A stretch of 64,000 bases of DNA from a bacterium (GCA_019912845.1 JAIOHU010000137.1:92730-156729); one strand, 5' to 3'. Numbered from the stretch's first letter, positions 1 to 10,287 are shown. Program-made: numbers and translations. The notes: generated by a model from the letters alone, not told the origin.

Positions 1-1023
1 AGACACTTCAGCGAAGTCACCAAGATCAACAGTGAAACAGGGGAAATCATGTGGCGGATGGGAGGAGGAAACGGTAATCAATATGAATTCACCAACGATC
101 CAGGATTTTACCAGCAGCATGATGTTCATCGTCTGGATAACGGCAGAGTAATGATTTTCGACAATGGTGGTTTTCACTTCCCGCCGGCGACATCCGTGAA
201 AGAATATCTGCTGGATGAAACCAACCTTACCGCCACCCTCATGTGGCAGTATGAACCGGAGGGTGCAGTCTGGAGTTCATTTCAGGGAGGTGCAAACCGT
301 CTGGAGAACGGCAACACCGTAATGGCATGGGGAACCATTGCAGCAGGCAGCAGGATGGTTTCTGAGGTCGATCCTGAAGGAAATGAAACCTGGGGAGTCT
401 GGTTCGACAACATCAGTGTAAATGTCTACCGTGCATTCAAGACTGAGATGCTGGGTGAAGCTTTACGTCCACTCTTGTATGGTGAAGCTGAAACAGACGA
501 GATAATGCTCTATTTTAATCAGTTCGGCAGCGAAAATATTGCCACTTACCGTATCTATATAAGCATCAACAATGGCGAATATACATTAGTAGATGAAACA
601 GAATCGACAGATTATCTGGTTTCGGGATTGGAACATGGTCAACGATACCGTTTTAAGGCTTCCTCAGTATCGACCGAAGGCGAAGAAAGTCGGCTGTCAG
701 AACACATATTTTACCAGCCAGACTTGGAAACGGTAACTGAGATAGCTCTGGAAACGGCGGTTGAATTCCAGATTCTAGATACGTACCCGAATCCCTTCAA
801 TTCGAGTATCTCGATTACATTTCACTCAAACAGGCAGAATGTGAACTTCGAAATTTACGACCTGTTGGGAAGACTGGTTCTATCGAAAAACATGAAATCC
901 TCAAGAACACAGGCGCATACAATTACACTCTCAACCAGGGAATTATCAAGCGGTGTTTATTTTTTGAGAGGAACTGCTAGAGGAAGAGTAGTCGATATGA
1001 AGAAAATAGTCTTGCTGAAGTAA
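1..1023 (+). CDS. Arylsulfotransferase (ASST)-like secreted protein with Por/T9SS-type C-terminal sorting domain; 5' truncated by window edge
   Basis: Frame open from base 1 (RHFSEVTKINSETGEIMWRMGGG...); ASST-like motifs DPGFYQQHDVHRLDNGRVMIFDNG; FN3-like middle; C-term YPNPFNSSISITF...GVYFLRG...KKIVLLK. Confidence 0.75.
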   Translation, partial: RHFSEVTKINSETGEIMWRMGGGNGNQYEFTNDPGFYQQHDVHRLDNGRVMIFDNGGFHFPPATSVKEYLLDETNLTATLMWQYEPEGAVWSSFQGGANRLENGNTVMAWGTIAAGSRMVSEVDPEGNETWGVWFDNISVNVYRAFKTEMLGEALRPLLYGEAETDEIMLYFNQFGSENIATYRIYISINNGEYTLVDETESTDYLVSGLEHGQRYRFKASSVSTEGEESRLSEHIFYQPDLETVTEIALETAVEFQILDTYPNPFNSSISITFHSNRQNVNFEIYDLLGRLVLSKNMKSSRTQAHTITLSTRELSSGVYFLRGTARGRVVDMKKIVLLK

Positions 1024-1043
1024 TCAACATAAAAGATTTATGT

Positions 1044-1187
1044 CTAGCGAATTGGTACTCACATGTCTAAGGTAGGGGGGGTGGCTCTGGATTTATCCAG
1101 GGTCTAATATTACCGCCCATTATTTGAATTATTAAACATTGGATAAATCCAATGCCAACGGTCAAACCATGTGAGTTGATCAATTAG
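1044..1187. repeat. Intergenic palindromic repeat family A, copy 1 (REPIN/MITE-like)
   Basis: CTGGATTTATCCAG ... ATTGGATAAATCCAAT; outer inverted ACTCACATG/CATGTGAGT; similar to 11849-11973 and 34362-34493. Confidence 0.75.
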
Positions 1188-1203
1188 CAATGAGAGGTGT
1201 GTA

Positions 1204-1860
1204 ATGGCTGCAAAAGTAAAACATAAACGTTTCAAGGTGATTATCATAGAAGATCACCCGTTGATGCGCGTGGGAATGAAGGCAACCCTCGAAAGTAAAA
1301 AACGCTTTAAGGTTGTTGGTGAAGCATCTACACGAACGGAAGCGATACCACTACTTGAAAAGGTATCGTGTGATATTGTCATTCTGGACTTGAAAATTGA
1401 GGGTGGCTCTGAACTACAACTTCTGAAAGAAATCAGACGAACATATCCAAAATTACCCATTTTGGTTGTCAGCATGTATCCTGAAAACATATATGGACCT
1501 CGGGTAATGGCAAACGAAGCCAATGGATACCTGCAGAAGGGCGAGGGCGATGAAAAACTGATTGAGGCAGTGGATGCCATTTTGTCGGGAAGCCTTTACG
1601 CAGGGGAAAAACTTTTTGCAGCTTTTGTCGAACAATCCAGAAGTCAGGGTGTCGATCAGTTAACCGACAGAGAGTACGAGGTATTTATCTTTATCGCTCG
1701 GCAATTTACGAATCAGAAAATCGCAGAATTGATGGCGATAAAATCGAAAACAGTCAGTACATACCGTGATCGAATCTTGAAGAAACTGGGCAAGAAGAAT
1801 AACGCCGAAGTTCGACAATTTGCAATTCAGAAAAACCTTATAAACCCAATGGAGTATTAA
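1204..1860 (+). CDS. NarL/FixJ-type response regulator (REC + LuxR-type HTH)
   Basis: REC motif IIIEDHPLMRVGMKATLE, phosphoacceptor DIVILDLKIEGGS; HTH LTDREYEVFIFIARQFTNQKIAELMAIKSKTVSTYRDRILKKL. Confidence 0.9.
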   Translation: MAAKVKHKRFKVIIIEDHPLMRVGMKATLESKKRFKVVGEASTRTEAIPLLEKVSCDIVILDLKIEGGSELQLLKEIRRTYPKLPILVVSMYPENIYGPRVMANEANGYLQKGEGDEKLIEAVDAILSGSLYAGEKLFAAFVEQSRSQGVDQLTDREYEVFIFIARQFTNQKIAELMAIKSKTVSTYRDRILKKLGKKNNAEVRQFAIQKNLINPMEY

Positions 1861-3416
1861 AGAAATTTAGTTAACACAGCAGCAACCAATCCATCAACAT
1901 CGTGCTGATTAGCCTCGATATCAACAGTATATCCTGCTTGACCAATAACCTTGCTGGTGGCAGGACCAATTGATGCAATAGTAGCCTTATTCAGGATTTC
2001 TCTTGCATCCTCCCCCCACTGCTCCAGAAACGAGTTAAAAGTCGAGCCGCTGGTAAAGGTGGCAATATCAATCGGGCTGTCCAGCACCCATTTTCGCATA
2101 CCCTCATCAGGAATGACAGGGTCAGTGCGGTATGTCTGAAGTGGCAACACATCCGCGCAATGATTGGTCAAAGAATCTTCAATACGAGATGGTGCAAGAT
2201 TTCCACGTACACGAACAACCCAGTCTCCGGCTTGTACATCCTCTGTCAGCTCACGTTTCATCGCTTCTCCCAACGCTTCCGAGGAGGTGAAATCAGGTTG
2301 CAAGCCATATTCCAGAAGAGCATTTATAGAACCTTGACCGAGAACTGCGAGCTTGAATTTTGACAGGTAGCGTATGTCACGTCCACTTAAGAAAAGTTTA
2401 TCCATGAATGTTCGGATACCATTTACACTGGTAAATACAATCCACCCCAATTTCGATGCGGACAATTGTTCAAAGTTTTTCCAGGCGACTTCATCATAAT
2501 CAGGAAAGGTCTGTATCGTAGGTGCGGGGATAACATACGCACCTTCTTCTTTAAGGAGAGTATACATCTCTTTAGCCTGTGCGACTGGACGGGTCACGAG
2601 CACCCGTTTGCCATGAAGTGGTCCCTTCTGGTACCAGTCCAATTTATCGTGCAGTTCTGTCACATGTCCGACAACAATCAAGCCGGGTGGTTTCATCTCA
2701 GCATCTGTTGCGGCTTTGGGAAGCTCTCGTAATGGTGCACGAACCATGCGTTGGCTTTGCGTTGCACCACGTTCGATAATAGCGGCGGGTGTCTCCGGCT
2801 CCATTCCTCCCAGGATGAGCGAATCTACAACCTGTTGAATACGACCTATTCCCATATATCCGGCTAACGTACAGTTTTTCAACTTTCCGAAATTCTGGAT
2901 AGAGGACTCCGCTTTAGGTAATCCCCCTGCTTTACCGTGAGCTGTAAAAAGAAGAGCTGAAGTTGCGATACCACGTTGAGTCAGGGGAATGCCGAAATAT
3001 GCGGTGGCAGCAGTCGCGGCAGTTACTCCAGGGACAATTTCATAGGCAATACCTTTTTCGTGCAAGACCAATGCTTCTTCGCCACCACGTCCAAAAATAA
3101 AGGGATCACCGCCTTTCAGCCTTGCGACTGTTTTACCATCTGTGCAAAAAGCGATAAGAATTTCTTCGATTTGACGCTGGTCGTGAGAATGCTGTCCGGC
3201 ACGTTTACCTACGTAAACTTTTTCGATATGTGAAGGTAGTGTAACGATAAGAAGCGGGTCAACAAGGGCATCGTAGCAGACAACATCCACCTTTTGCAGA
3301 ATTTCCCATCCACGCATCGTTATCAGGCCGGAATCACCCGGTCCGGCACCAATAAGGTAAACTTTACCCGTGCTGTTTTTCCCTGTAACTGGCATGTCCC
3401 CTTCCCTTTGAGCCAT
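1857..3416 (-). CDS. cobA-hemD: Uroporphyrinogen-III C-methyltransferase / uroporphyrinogen-III synthase fusion
   Basis: N-term SUMT motifs VYLIGAGPGDSGLITMRGWEIL, VARLKGGDPFIFGRGGEEA, VPGVTAATAA; C-term HemD-like KRVLVTRPVAQAKEM...TFTSGSTFNSF. Confidence 0.9.
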   Translation of the reverse strand: MAQREGDMPVTGKNSTGKVYLIGAGPGDSGLITMRGWEILQKVDVVCYDALVDPLLIVTLPSHIEKVYVGKRAGQHSHDQRQIEEILIAFCTDGKTVARLKGGDPFIFGRGGEEALVLHEKGIAYEIVPGVTAATAATAYFGIPLTQRGIATSALLFTAHGKAGGLPKAESSIQNFGKLKNCTLAGYMGIGRIQQVVDSLILGGMEPETPAAIIERGATQSQRMVRAPLRELPKAATDAEMKPPGLIVVGHVTELHDKLDWYQKGPLHGKRVLVTRPVAQAKEMYTLLKEEGAYVIPAPTIQTFPDYDEVAWKNFEQLSASKLGWIVFTSVNGIRTFMDKLFLSGRDIRYLSKFKLAVLGQGSINALLEYGLQPDFTSSEALGEAMKRELTEDVQAGDWVVRVRGNLAPSRIEDSLTNHCADVLPLQTYRTDPVIPDEGMRKWVLDSPIDIATFTSGSTFNSFLEQWGEDAREILNKATIASIGPATSKVIGQAGYTVDIEANQHDVDGLVAAVLTKFL

Positions 3417-3476
3417 GGAGACGAATCAATGTATTTGACTGCAAATAGAAGCTATGTTTTGTTGATTTGAATTTAT

Positions 3477-4400
3477 TTAATCATGAACAATCAGTTCACT
3501 GGCACCACGTTGAATCAGTTTTTCTGCAATACGTGAGCCCAGGTCCCGAGGAGATTCAATAGCCTGCAGATCGTCCTCATCTTCGAGAAGTGTTTTGCCA
3601 TCCAGTGATAGCACCCTGCCCTTAAAGTGCAGCCAATCAGAGACAGGAAAAGAGGCATAACCGGCAATTGCACTATGACAACCAGCCTGCAAGGCGATCT
3701 GGAACCCACGTTCCACTTCAAGTTGACTGAAAGCTTTCTCGTCACCAGCGCTTCTGAGAATATTCACCAGATCAGCATCATCTTTTCGACATTGCAATGA
3801 CACAATCCCTTGACCGGGAGCAGGCAGGAAATAGTCCATCGGAAGGACTTCAGATATATATTTTTCCAGTCCCAGACGCGTAACTCCGGCGTGTGCCAGT
3901 ATCGTGGCATCGTATTCCTGTTCTTCGATTTTTTTTATCCGGGTGGGTACATTCCCGCGTATCACGCGGATGTCGAGGTCTGGACGTAATCGCAGCAATT
4001 GTGATTTTCGACGTGGGCTGGAAGTCCCTATTATCGCTTTCTTGCGGAGTTGGCTTAACCGTTGACCATTACGGGACACCAAAACGTCCTCGACTTTTCC
4101 TCTCGGCAACACCGCACCGATAACCAGCCTGTGATCAAGTTGACTGGGCATGTCTTTTGAACTATGAACCGCAATATCAATTTCATTTGCTAGCAGTCGA
4201 GCTTCAAGTTCTTTCACAAAGACACCTTGTGTGCCAAGACTGCTTAACTCTGTGCTTTTATCCCTGTCCCCCATGGTCGAGATTTTGACAATTTCAAGTG
4301 ATGCATCCGGCAGAGCTTTTTCCAGTAATTCATGTGCCCGATTTGCCTGCCACATGGCAAGATCACTCGCACGTGTTCCAATACGTATCGTTTTACTCAC
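3477..4400 (-). CDS. hemC: Hydroxymethylbilane synthase (porphobilinogen deaminase)
   Basis: IRIGTRASDLAMWQA, HSSKDMP, GTSSPRRKSQLLRLRPDLDIRVIRGNVPTRIKK, FLPAPGQGI; GTG start proposed at 4400 overlapping upstream TGA (GTGA). Confidence 0.92.
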   Translation of the reverse strand: MSKTIRIGTRASDLAMWQANRAHELLEKALPDASLEIVKISTMGDRDKSTELSSLGTQGVFVKELEARLLANEIDIAVHSSKDMPSQLDHRLVIGAVLPRGKVEDVLVSRNGQRLSQLRKKAIIGTSSPRRKSQLLRLRPDLDIRVIRGNVPTRIKKIEEQEYDATILAHAGVTRLGLEKYISEVLPMDYFLPAPGQGIVSLQCRKDDADLVNILRSAGDEKAFSQLEVERGFQIALQAGCHSAIAGYASFPVSDWLHFKGRVLSLDGKTLLEDEDDLQAIESPRDLGSRIAEKLIQRGASELIVHD

Positions 4401-5044
4401 AACATTCCTTTCTCCAGCTCTGACATCCATTTTCGCCAGATGGTTGTGGGGGAATCCAGATTCTTCCAGCTTTCTATTTCATCATTACTTACTTTCATCA
4501 ATCGATCATACAGACAATTTCGGATATCGTGAGAATCAACATGCTCAAGAGTAAACCTTCTTAAATCACTTGCGTATCGTGCACGCAACCCCCACTTGTT
4601 CTCTTCAACCCAGTTTTCAAGTGATTTTCTCGTTTCCCGCGCAAAAAATGGCGCACTGCCGCCAGTAGAAATGCTGAGCAGCAATGGATCATCACGAACT
4701 ACTGCCGAGAAATAAACCGTACAAAGATCAGGTCGATCTACCACATTCACCGGAATACCCGAATCTTTAGCCTCCTGATACGCCAGGAGGTTGGTCGCGC
4801 CGCTGTTTGTCGCCACCACGATAAGCCCATATCCACGGCAATCGCCGGGTTTATACTCTCGGAATCGCCATGAAATATCACTCTTCTTAATATGCACCAT
4901 TATACTATCGGTGACCCTGGGCGCAACACCAGCCACAGTGACTCCTGCATGAAGCAGGTCATCAACTTTACGTTGGGCAACGTCCCCACCGCCTATAACA
5001 AGTGTACGGAGGCGGTCACCACGGAAAATCAGGGGTAAAAACAC
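4397..5044 (-). CDS. Precorrin-2 dehydrogenase / sirohydrochlorin ferrochelatase-type protein (CysG N-domain/Met8-like)
   Basis: LVIGGGDVAQRKVDDLLHAGVTVAGVAP, VNVVDRPDLCTVYFSAVVRDDPLLLSISTGGSAPFFA. Confidence 0.88.
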   Translation of the reverse strand: MFLPLIFRGDRLRTLVIGGGDVAQRKVDDLLHAGVTVAGVAPRVTDSIMVHIKKSDISWRFREYKPGDCRGYGLIVVATNSGATNLLAYQEAKDSGIPVNVVDRPDLCTVYFSAVVRDDPLLLSISTGGSAPFFARETRKSLENWVEENKWGLRARYASDLRRFTLEHVDSHDIRNCLYDRLMKVSNDEIESWKNLDSPTTIWRKWMSELEKGML

Positions 5045-5174
5045 GTATGAATCTCTTTGTGAAACTTTGGGTTGCTGTCGTTGAGTACTCTAGTGACACT
5101 TTCAACTCAGCAAACATGTGAAACTGACAGTAAAGGAATAGAACAGCTTATTTGCCTGAAAATCTTGTAAACGA

Positions 5175-6617
5175 TTACGTAATCTGTCTGCGAAGCCGTT
5201 TAACCGGAATCCCTAATTGTTCACGGTATTTCTGCACAGTCCTCCTGGCGATGGGATAGCCAACATCCGCCAATTTCCCGGCAATCGCTTGATCACTCAA
5301 AGGCTTTGCTTTGTTCTCGGCATCTATGATCTGTTTCAGCTTGGACTTAATGGTCGGAGTAGCGACATCACCAGAAGCAGTGGACATGCTGTCATTGAAG
5401 AAGTATTTCAGCTCAAATACACCATAGGGGGTTTGGACATATTTTTCACGTGTCACACGGCTGATGGTGGAAATATCCATGTTGATGACTTCAGCGATAT
5501 CATTGAGAATCATGGGTTTGAGGTCAGATTCCTTGCCGGACTTAAACCAATCGATTTGACGTTCTACGATGGCTCGCATGGTTCGGATCATGGTCGTCCT
5601 GCGTTGAACAATGGCGTTGATAAACCACCTTGCACTCTCAGCCTTGTGAATCGCGAACTCCCGCGCTTTTTTATCATCTTTCTGACGAGATAAAATGAGC
5701 TTTTTCAAATCTTCGTTTATATAAAAACTGGGAATATTGCCGTCATTCAAAGTAACAAGGAATTCATCATCATACTCTTCGACGACCAGGTCAGGGATGA
5801 CATAGTTCAGTTTTTCGTTGATAACACCTTCACCCGGGAAGGGATTCAGTTTAGTTATTGCGTTGAATGCCTCCTGAACACGTCCGACGCTTTCATCCAG
5901 CTTTTCAGCGATTGATTCAAATCTTCTATTTTTGAAATCTTCGTAAAATTTATCCAGGATATTGTAAGCAAGGGTATCGGATTCCGCTGTAACTTCGAGT
6001 TGCACCATCAGGCATTCTCGCAGATCACGTGAAGCTATACCAGCAGGATCAAACCGTTGAATGGTATGGAGCACATGCTCAACTTCCTCGACCTTGGAAT
6101 TGGTCATGTCAGCAATTAGTTCAACATCAGTATTTAAATAACCACGCCGGTCAAGGCTTCCAATTATATAATCGCCTATCTCAAACTGTTCGTCTGTAAA
6201 ACTCTCATAGCGAAGCTGTTCGGTAAGTAGTTCCATTAGGCTGACTGTTGCTGCTTGTGGTATTTCCACAGGTTCGGTGATTGCCTGATTGCTTCTGTAT
6301 CTTTGCTGATCCTCTTCATCATTTAAAACAGACTCCCAGTCGACTTCTGATTCCTCACGTTCGGAATCACGCGCTTCAGAATCTTCACTCTCTTTTTCCG
6401 CTTCTGAAATGGTAGAACTTTCGAGAAGGTTCTCCTCTGGCTCATTTTGATCGAGTTCCTGCTCTTCCATCATCTCGAGCATCGGATTCTGTTCAAATTC
6501 CTGTTGAAAACGCGCTTCAAGAAGAAGCTGAGGAAGTTGAATCAACTCAGATCGTAGAATCTGTTGCGGTTGCAGGATCTGTTCCTGCCGTAACCTCATG
6601 TCTTGTCTTAGTTGCAT
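5175..6617 (-). CDS. rpoN: RNA polymerase sigma-54 factor
   Basis: N-term LRQEQILQPQQILRSELIQLPQ; acidic region; C-term RpoN box region PIARRTVQKYREQLGIP. Confidence 0.95.
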   Translation of the reverse strand: MQLRQDMRLRQEQILQPQQILRSELIQLPQLLLEARFQQEFEQNPMLEMMEEQELDQNEPEENLLESSTISEAEKESEDSEARDSEREESEVDWESVLNDEEDQQRYRSNQAITEPVEIPQAATVSLMELLTEQLRYESFTDEQFEIGDYIIGSLDRRGYLNTDVELIADMTNSKVEEVEHVLHTIQRFDPAGIASRDLRECLMVQLEVTAESDTLAYNILDKFYEDFKNRRFESIAEKLDESVGRVQEAFNAITKLNPFPGEGVINEKLNYVIPDLVVEEYDDEFLVTLNDGNIPSFYINEDLKKLILSRQKDDKKAREFAIHKAESARWFINAIVQRRTTMIRTMRAIVERQIDWFKSGKESDLKPMILNDIAEVINMDISTISRVTREKYVQTPYGVFELKYFFNDSMSTASGDVATPTIKSKLKQIIDAENKAKPLSDQAIAGKLADVGYPIARRTVQKYREQLGIPVKRLRRQIT

Positions 6618-6800
6618 AGATTCCCTTATGAACCCTGTTGCCTTTTTTGTTCAGTATGACGATTCAGATTTTAGAAGCGTCCCTCAAACATGCATTTTTA
6701 CTGAAATTCATTCAGCTTGACGATGAGTCAATTTGTCAAAACCGGCAACAACGATATAATTCATTGTCCTATTTAAATCTAGCGATAAAACAACCAGCTA

Positions 6801-7553
6801 TCATCTTGTGAGACGGAATTTTTCACCGAGATAGAGTTTTCTAACTTCTGGGTCAGCTTCAAGCTCTTCGCTCGAACCGGACTTCAAAATCTTTCCCTCG
6901 TATAGAAGATATGCACGGTCTGTAATTTCCAGGGTCTCATGAACATTATGGTCAGTAATCAAAACACCAATACCTCGATCTTTCAACCCTCGTACGATCT
7001 CTTGAATGTCTGCAACAGCAATTGGATCAATGCCTGCAAAAGGTTCGTCCAGTAGTATGAATTTAGGGTCAGTTACCAGGCAACGTGCAATTTCTGTCCT
7101 TCGTCTCTCCCCACCAGACAGATTATACGCCTTGCTTTTCCTTATATGTGTGATGGAAAGCTCATTCAGCAATTTTTCACACTTTTCCAGGCGAGCGGCA
7201 CGGTTCAAGCGCATCGTTTCCAGAATCGCCAGCAAGTTCTGCTCAACAGTCATTTTTCTGAAGATACTGGCTTCCTGTGGTAAGTAAGCAATTCCCAACC
7301 GCGCCCTTTGATACATCCTTTTGCCGGTAATATTTCTTCCATTGAGTACTATTCTCCCGGACTTCGGCGGAATCATACCAACGATCATATAAAAGGTCGT
7401 TGTTTTGCCAGCACCATTTGGACCAAGCAGTCCAACAATCTCGCCCTGGGAAATCTCAATGGAAACCTGGTTTACAACTGTACGTCTCCCATAAACCTTA
7501 ACCAGGGTTTCACCTTTCAGGTGTGCAAGTGATTTATTTTCGATTTCACTCAT
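6801..7553 (-). CDS. lptB: LPS export ABC transporter ATP-binding protein LptB
   Basis: [77 protein letters not shown]; start at internal Met of the 268-aa ORF. Confidence 0.95.
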   Translation of the reverse strand: MSEIENKSLAHLKGETLVKVYGRRTVVNQVSIEISQGEIVGLLGPNGAGKTTTFYMIVGMIPPKSGRIVLNGRNITGKRMYQRARLGIAYLPQEASIFRKMTVEQNLLAILETMRLNRAARLEKCEKLLNELSITHIRKSKAYNLSGGERRRTEIARCLVTDPKFILLDEPFAGIDPIAVADIQEIVRGLKDRGIGVLITDHNVHETLEITDRAYLLYEGKILKSGSSEELEADPEVRKLYLGEKFRLTR

Positions 7554-8904
7554 TTTTTCGAATTTCTTCAGTGAGTTCTGGTGGATAAAAAGTCCCCTCT
7601 GTGCCACCCTTAACGCTAATGTCTTCTAATTTCCCATCTTCAAAGTAGAGAATGATACGGTCTCCGGAAACTCTGTTTGTACCCTCATCTTTACCCTTGT
7701 CGAACACATGATAAATACCAATCGCCTGAACCTCACTCTGAAGACGGGTTACCTTGCCATCGTTAAAGTCCATCACAACTCGTTGACCAGTCATTTTCGA
7801 TCGTGGAGCACCCTCTGTTGAATCAGCAGGTGTAAAAGCGACTGCATTGCTGAATACTTCTACCGAGTCGATAGCCTCTTCAGTAAAGTATATCCAGATC
7901 GAATCCCCTTTGGCTTCATCGCGTCCCCTGAGGATACGTGCAGCATTCAGCATCAATGCTTTTTCGCTGTCGGGATAATAATACATCTCTCCACAAGTGC
8001 CATGAACCTCTTCCCACCAGAATTGCACGTTTGTTGTAGCTTTCGCGTACCCAGCTTCCGAATCGTAACGCATGGAGTCGCTGATAACCTGAGCAAGCTG
8101 CTTTCCTGTGGAATCTTTTTTGACGAGTACAGGATCGGCAGGTACATATCCATTCTGTTTTTTCACCTGCCAGAAGCCCTTTGTGCCGGTCAGTGTGATA
8201 TTCCGTTCCAAATCATGCAGAACCATATTGACGTTCGCAGTGACCATGTCTTCGGCTTCATCATAGGTTCCCTGATTGCTTGTCAAAGTCGCCGAATCAC
8301 GAATCAGTTTGAAGTTTCCCTGAGCCAGCATTTTTCTGCTGTCTTCATAATAATTTACGACATCCGCAAATAGCTTTCGATCAGGATCAATGATCAGGAC
8401 ATCGCCCTTAAGCCTTAACATCTTGATCTCAGGCCAATAATTCGCTTCCTCACACCAGATGGTCAACGAATCCTGGATCATTTTCACATCATGCTCAATA
8501 ATTCGGTGAAGCCCTTTACCACTCTGCTCTTCGCGCATCTCTCCCGCACGTAAGAGTCGTATGGCGCCACCTGTGTCACGACCCCTGCCATGATAATCAC
8601 CTCTGTCGTCAGTGGGGCTACGTTTAATGATTACAGGTTCGGGAATATCCTCCTGTAGTGCCTGGTGGCGATTTAGTGAGCGGGCACGAATTTCCTCTGC
8701 CCTTTTCTGCTTTTGTATTTCGCTGGCAGATTCTTGGGCGAAAAGCGGAGAGGCTGATACGAAAAACAGGAGAATCATAAGGTGGCAAAAATAAAACAGG
8801 GAAGAAGCACCTGGTGACGAGACATGTGAAGGTAGATATCTCAATGTTCCAAGTGTAGTTGTGCTGATATTATTATCAATAGTGAATTGAATTGTTCTTC
8901 CCAT
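7546..8904 (-). CDS. OstA/LptA-like LPS transport protein
   Basis: Between lptC and lptB; OstA-like repeats ([39 protein letters not shown]). True start probably internal at the signal peptide [15 protein letters not shown]. Confidence 0.8.
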   Translation of the reverse strand: MGRTIQFTIDNNISTTTLGTLRYLPSHVSSPGASSLFYFCHLMILLFFVSASPLFAQESASEIQKQKRAEEIRARSLNRHQALQEDIPEPVIIKRSPTDDRGDYHGRGRDTGGAIRLLRAGEMREEQSGKGLHRIIEHDVKMIQDSLTIWCEEANYWPEIKMLRLKGDVLIIDPDRKLFADVVNYYEDSRKMLAQGNFKLIRDSATLTSNQGTYDEAEDMVTANVNMVLHDLERNITLTGTKGFWQVKKQNGYVPADPVLVKKDSTGKQLAQVISDSMRYDSEAGYAKATTNVQFWWEEVHGTCGEMYYYPDSEKALMLNAARILRGRDEAKGDSIWIYFTEEAIDSVEVFSNAVAFTPADSTEGAPRSKMTGQRVVMDFNDGKVTRLQSEVQAIGIYHVFDKGKDEGTNRVSGDRIILYFEDGKLEDISVKGGTEGTFYPPELTEEIRKNE

Positions 8905-8907
8905 GTG

Positions 8908-9480
8908 TCAGTCTGACGATTCTGTTTTCGTTTTTTTCACATTTCTACGGCTAACACCAGTCGGGTGAAGAATTCGTCTATACTGTAAATCTTCACTCGC
9001 GATCAATCCGGTGCCATGCAAGCTGTCCCACTGTGTTACAATGGTGACGATGGTGTCGCTGCGAATCATTCCATCCGATTCTGTCCACTTCAACCTCGGT
9101 GTGTAAATAACCATTCCGCTATCTGTATCAACGACAACATTGCCCTCGGCGAAAAGTTCGTTACCATCACGTAAGACTTCACCACGTTCGGCAGTCAGAT
9201 GGCTGGATGGTTGACCACCCTTATAAAAAGTTACCTCGATTCCTCCGGACAACTTCGCCTGTTTCTGGAAATCGTATCGCTCTACAAATGGAGCTGTTAA
9301 CACAAAGCTGGTCTCACCATCATTGGTTTGGGTAATTAAAGCGTCCTCAAATTCCTGCGTAGCGAGTTGACGTCGTTCCTCCTCCGGGATAAGTTCAGGA
9401 GTCTCAGAAAGATCAGCACAGCCATTTACTAACAGGGCTCCTGCTAGGAAAACCAGGGCTATGAAAGAAAATCGCTTCAC
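8908..9480 (-). CDS. lptC: LptC-like LPS export protein (lipoprotein signal)
   Basis: VKRFSFIALVFLAGALLVNGCADL lipobox; LptC-like EVTFYKGGQPSSHLTAERGEVLRDGNELFAEGNVVV; GTG start overlaps kdsC TGA. Confidence 0.8.
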   Translation of the reverse strand: MKRFSFIALVFLAGALLVNGCADLSETPELIPEEERRQLATQEFEDALITQTNDGETSFVLTAPFVERYDFQKQAKLSGGIEVTFYKGGQPSSHLTAERGEVLRDGNELFAEGNVVVDTDSGMVIYTPRLKWTESDGMIRSDTIVTIVTQWDSLHGTGLIASEDLQYRRILHPTGVSRRNVKKTKTESSD

Positions 9481-10109
9481 CGTCCACCCTTCGGGTCTTT
9501 TTCGATTCCTTCCAACACCTGCTTCCACATCCCTCTGGCTTTTACAATTCCCTCCACCAGCTCACGGACAACACCCTTGCCACCACTTGCTCGAGTAATA
9601 ATTTTCACTTCCTCCAGCACTTCAGGGTGGGCGTCTGCGGGTGCTGCAGACAGCCCGACCAGCCTTAAGACTGGCAGGTCAAACAGATCATCTCCAACAT
9701 AAAGAGTATGAAAAGCGGAAATGCCAGTTTCCTCGAGTATTTCTTCCAGGAATTGAGTTTTACTGAAATGCCCGCCTTTTATTCTTGTGATCCCGAATGG
9801 TTCGAGACGTTGACGAACCAGTTCAACCACATTGCCGGTGATCGATGCGAGCTCAATGTTACAATAATTCGCCATCACAAAACCGAATCCGTCACGCATG
9901 GAAAAGGCTTTGAAGGCGATACCTCCATCATTATAGTAGGTTGTGCCATCAGTCAGAACACCATCAATATCAAAAATCAATAGGCTGATTTTTGCCAGAT
10001 GAGCTTGAATAACCGGGTCATCAATGTAGTAAGGCAAAGCATCTCCGAGTTGGCTTATTTTTTGCATGTATAAAATACGATGATGTATATACATACTCAA
10101 GCGATTCAA
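9477..10109 (-). CDS. kdsC: 3-deoxy-D-manno-octulosonate 8-phosphate phosphatase (HAD)
   Basis: LLIFDIDGVLTDGTTYYNDGG, FSMRDGFG, YVGDDLFDLPVLRLVGLSAAPADAHPEV, GGKGVVREL. Confidence 0.9.
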   Translation of the reverse strand: MNRLSMYIHHRILYMQKISQLGDALPYYIDDPVIQAHLAKISLLIFDIDGVLTDGTTYYNDGGIAFKAFSMRDGFGFVMANYCNIELASITGNVVELVRQRLEPFGITRIKGGHFSKTQFLEEILEETGISAFHTLYVGDDLFDLPVLRLVGLSAAPADAHPEVLEEVKIITRASGGKGVVRELVEGIVKARGMWKQVLEGIEKDPKGGR

Positions 10110-10179
10110 AGGATCATTCCTTGTCTCCTCCCGAAACTCAACACATTTTTCGGTAAATTTGAGTAATGGAGCTCGATTT

Positions 10180-10269
10180 ATGGAATACGCTCCAATCTAT
10201 GAGTCTTGCCATTTTGGCAGAAACCTTATGAATGTCTGTCAGAAATGCTGGCAAAGAGATTACAAGTAA
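10180..10269 (+). CDS. Putative 29-aa Cys-rich small protein upstream of the ClpX-like gene
   Basis: ATG at 10180 with GGAG 8 nt upstream (ggagctcgatttATG); MEYAPIYESCHFGRNLMNVCQKCWQRDYK*; stop 18 nt before next CDS. Confidence 0.35.
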   Translation: MEYAPIYESCHFGRNLMNVCQKCWQRDYK

Positions 10270-10287
10270 CAATCAACAGGATAACTC

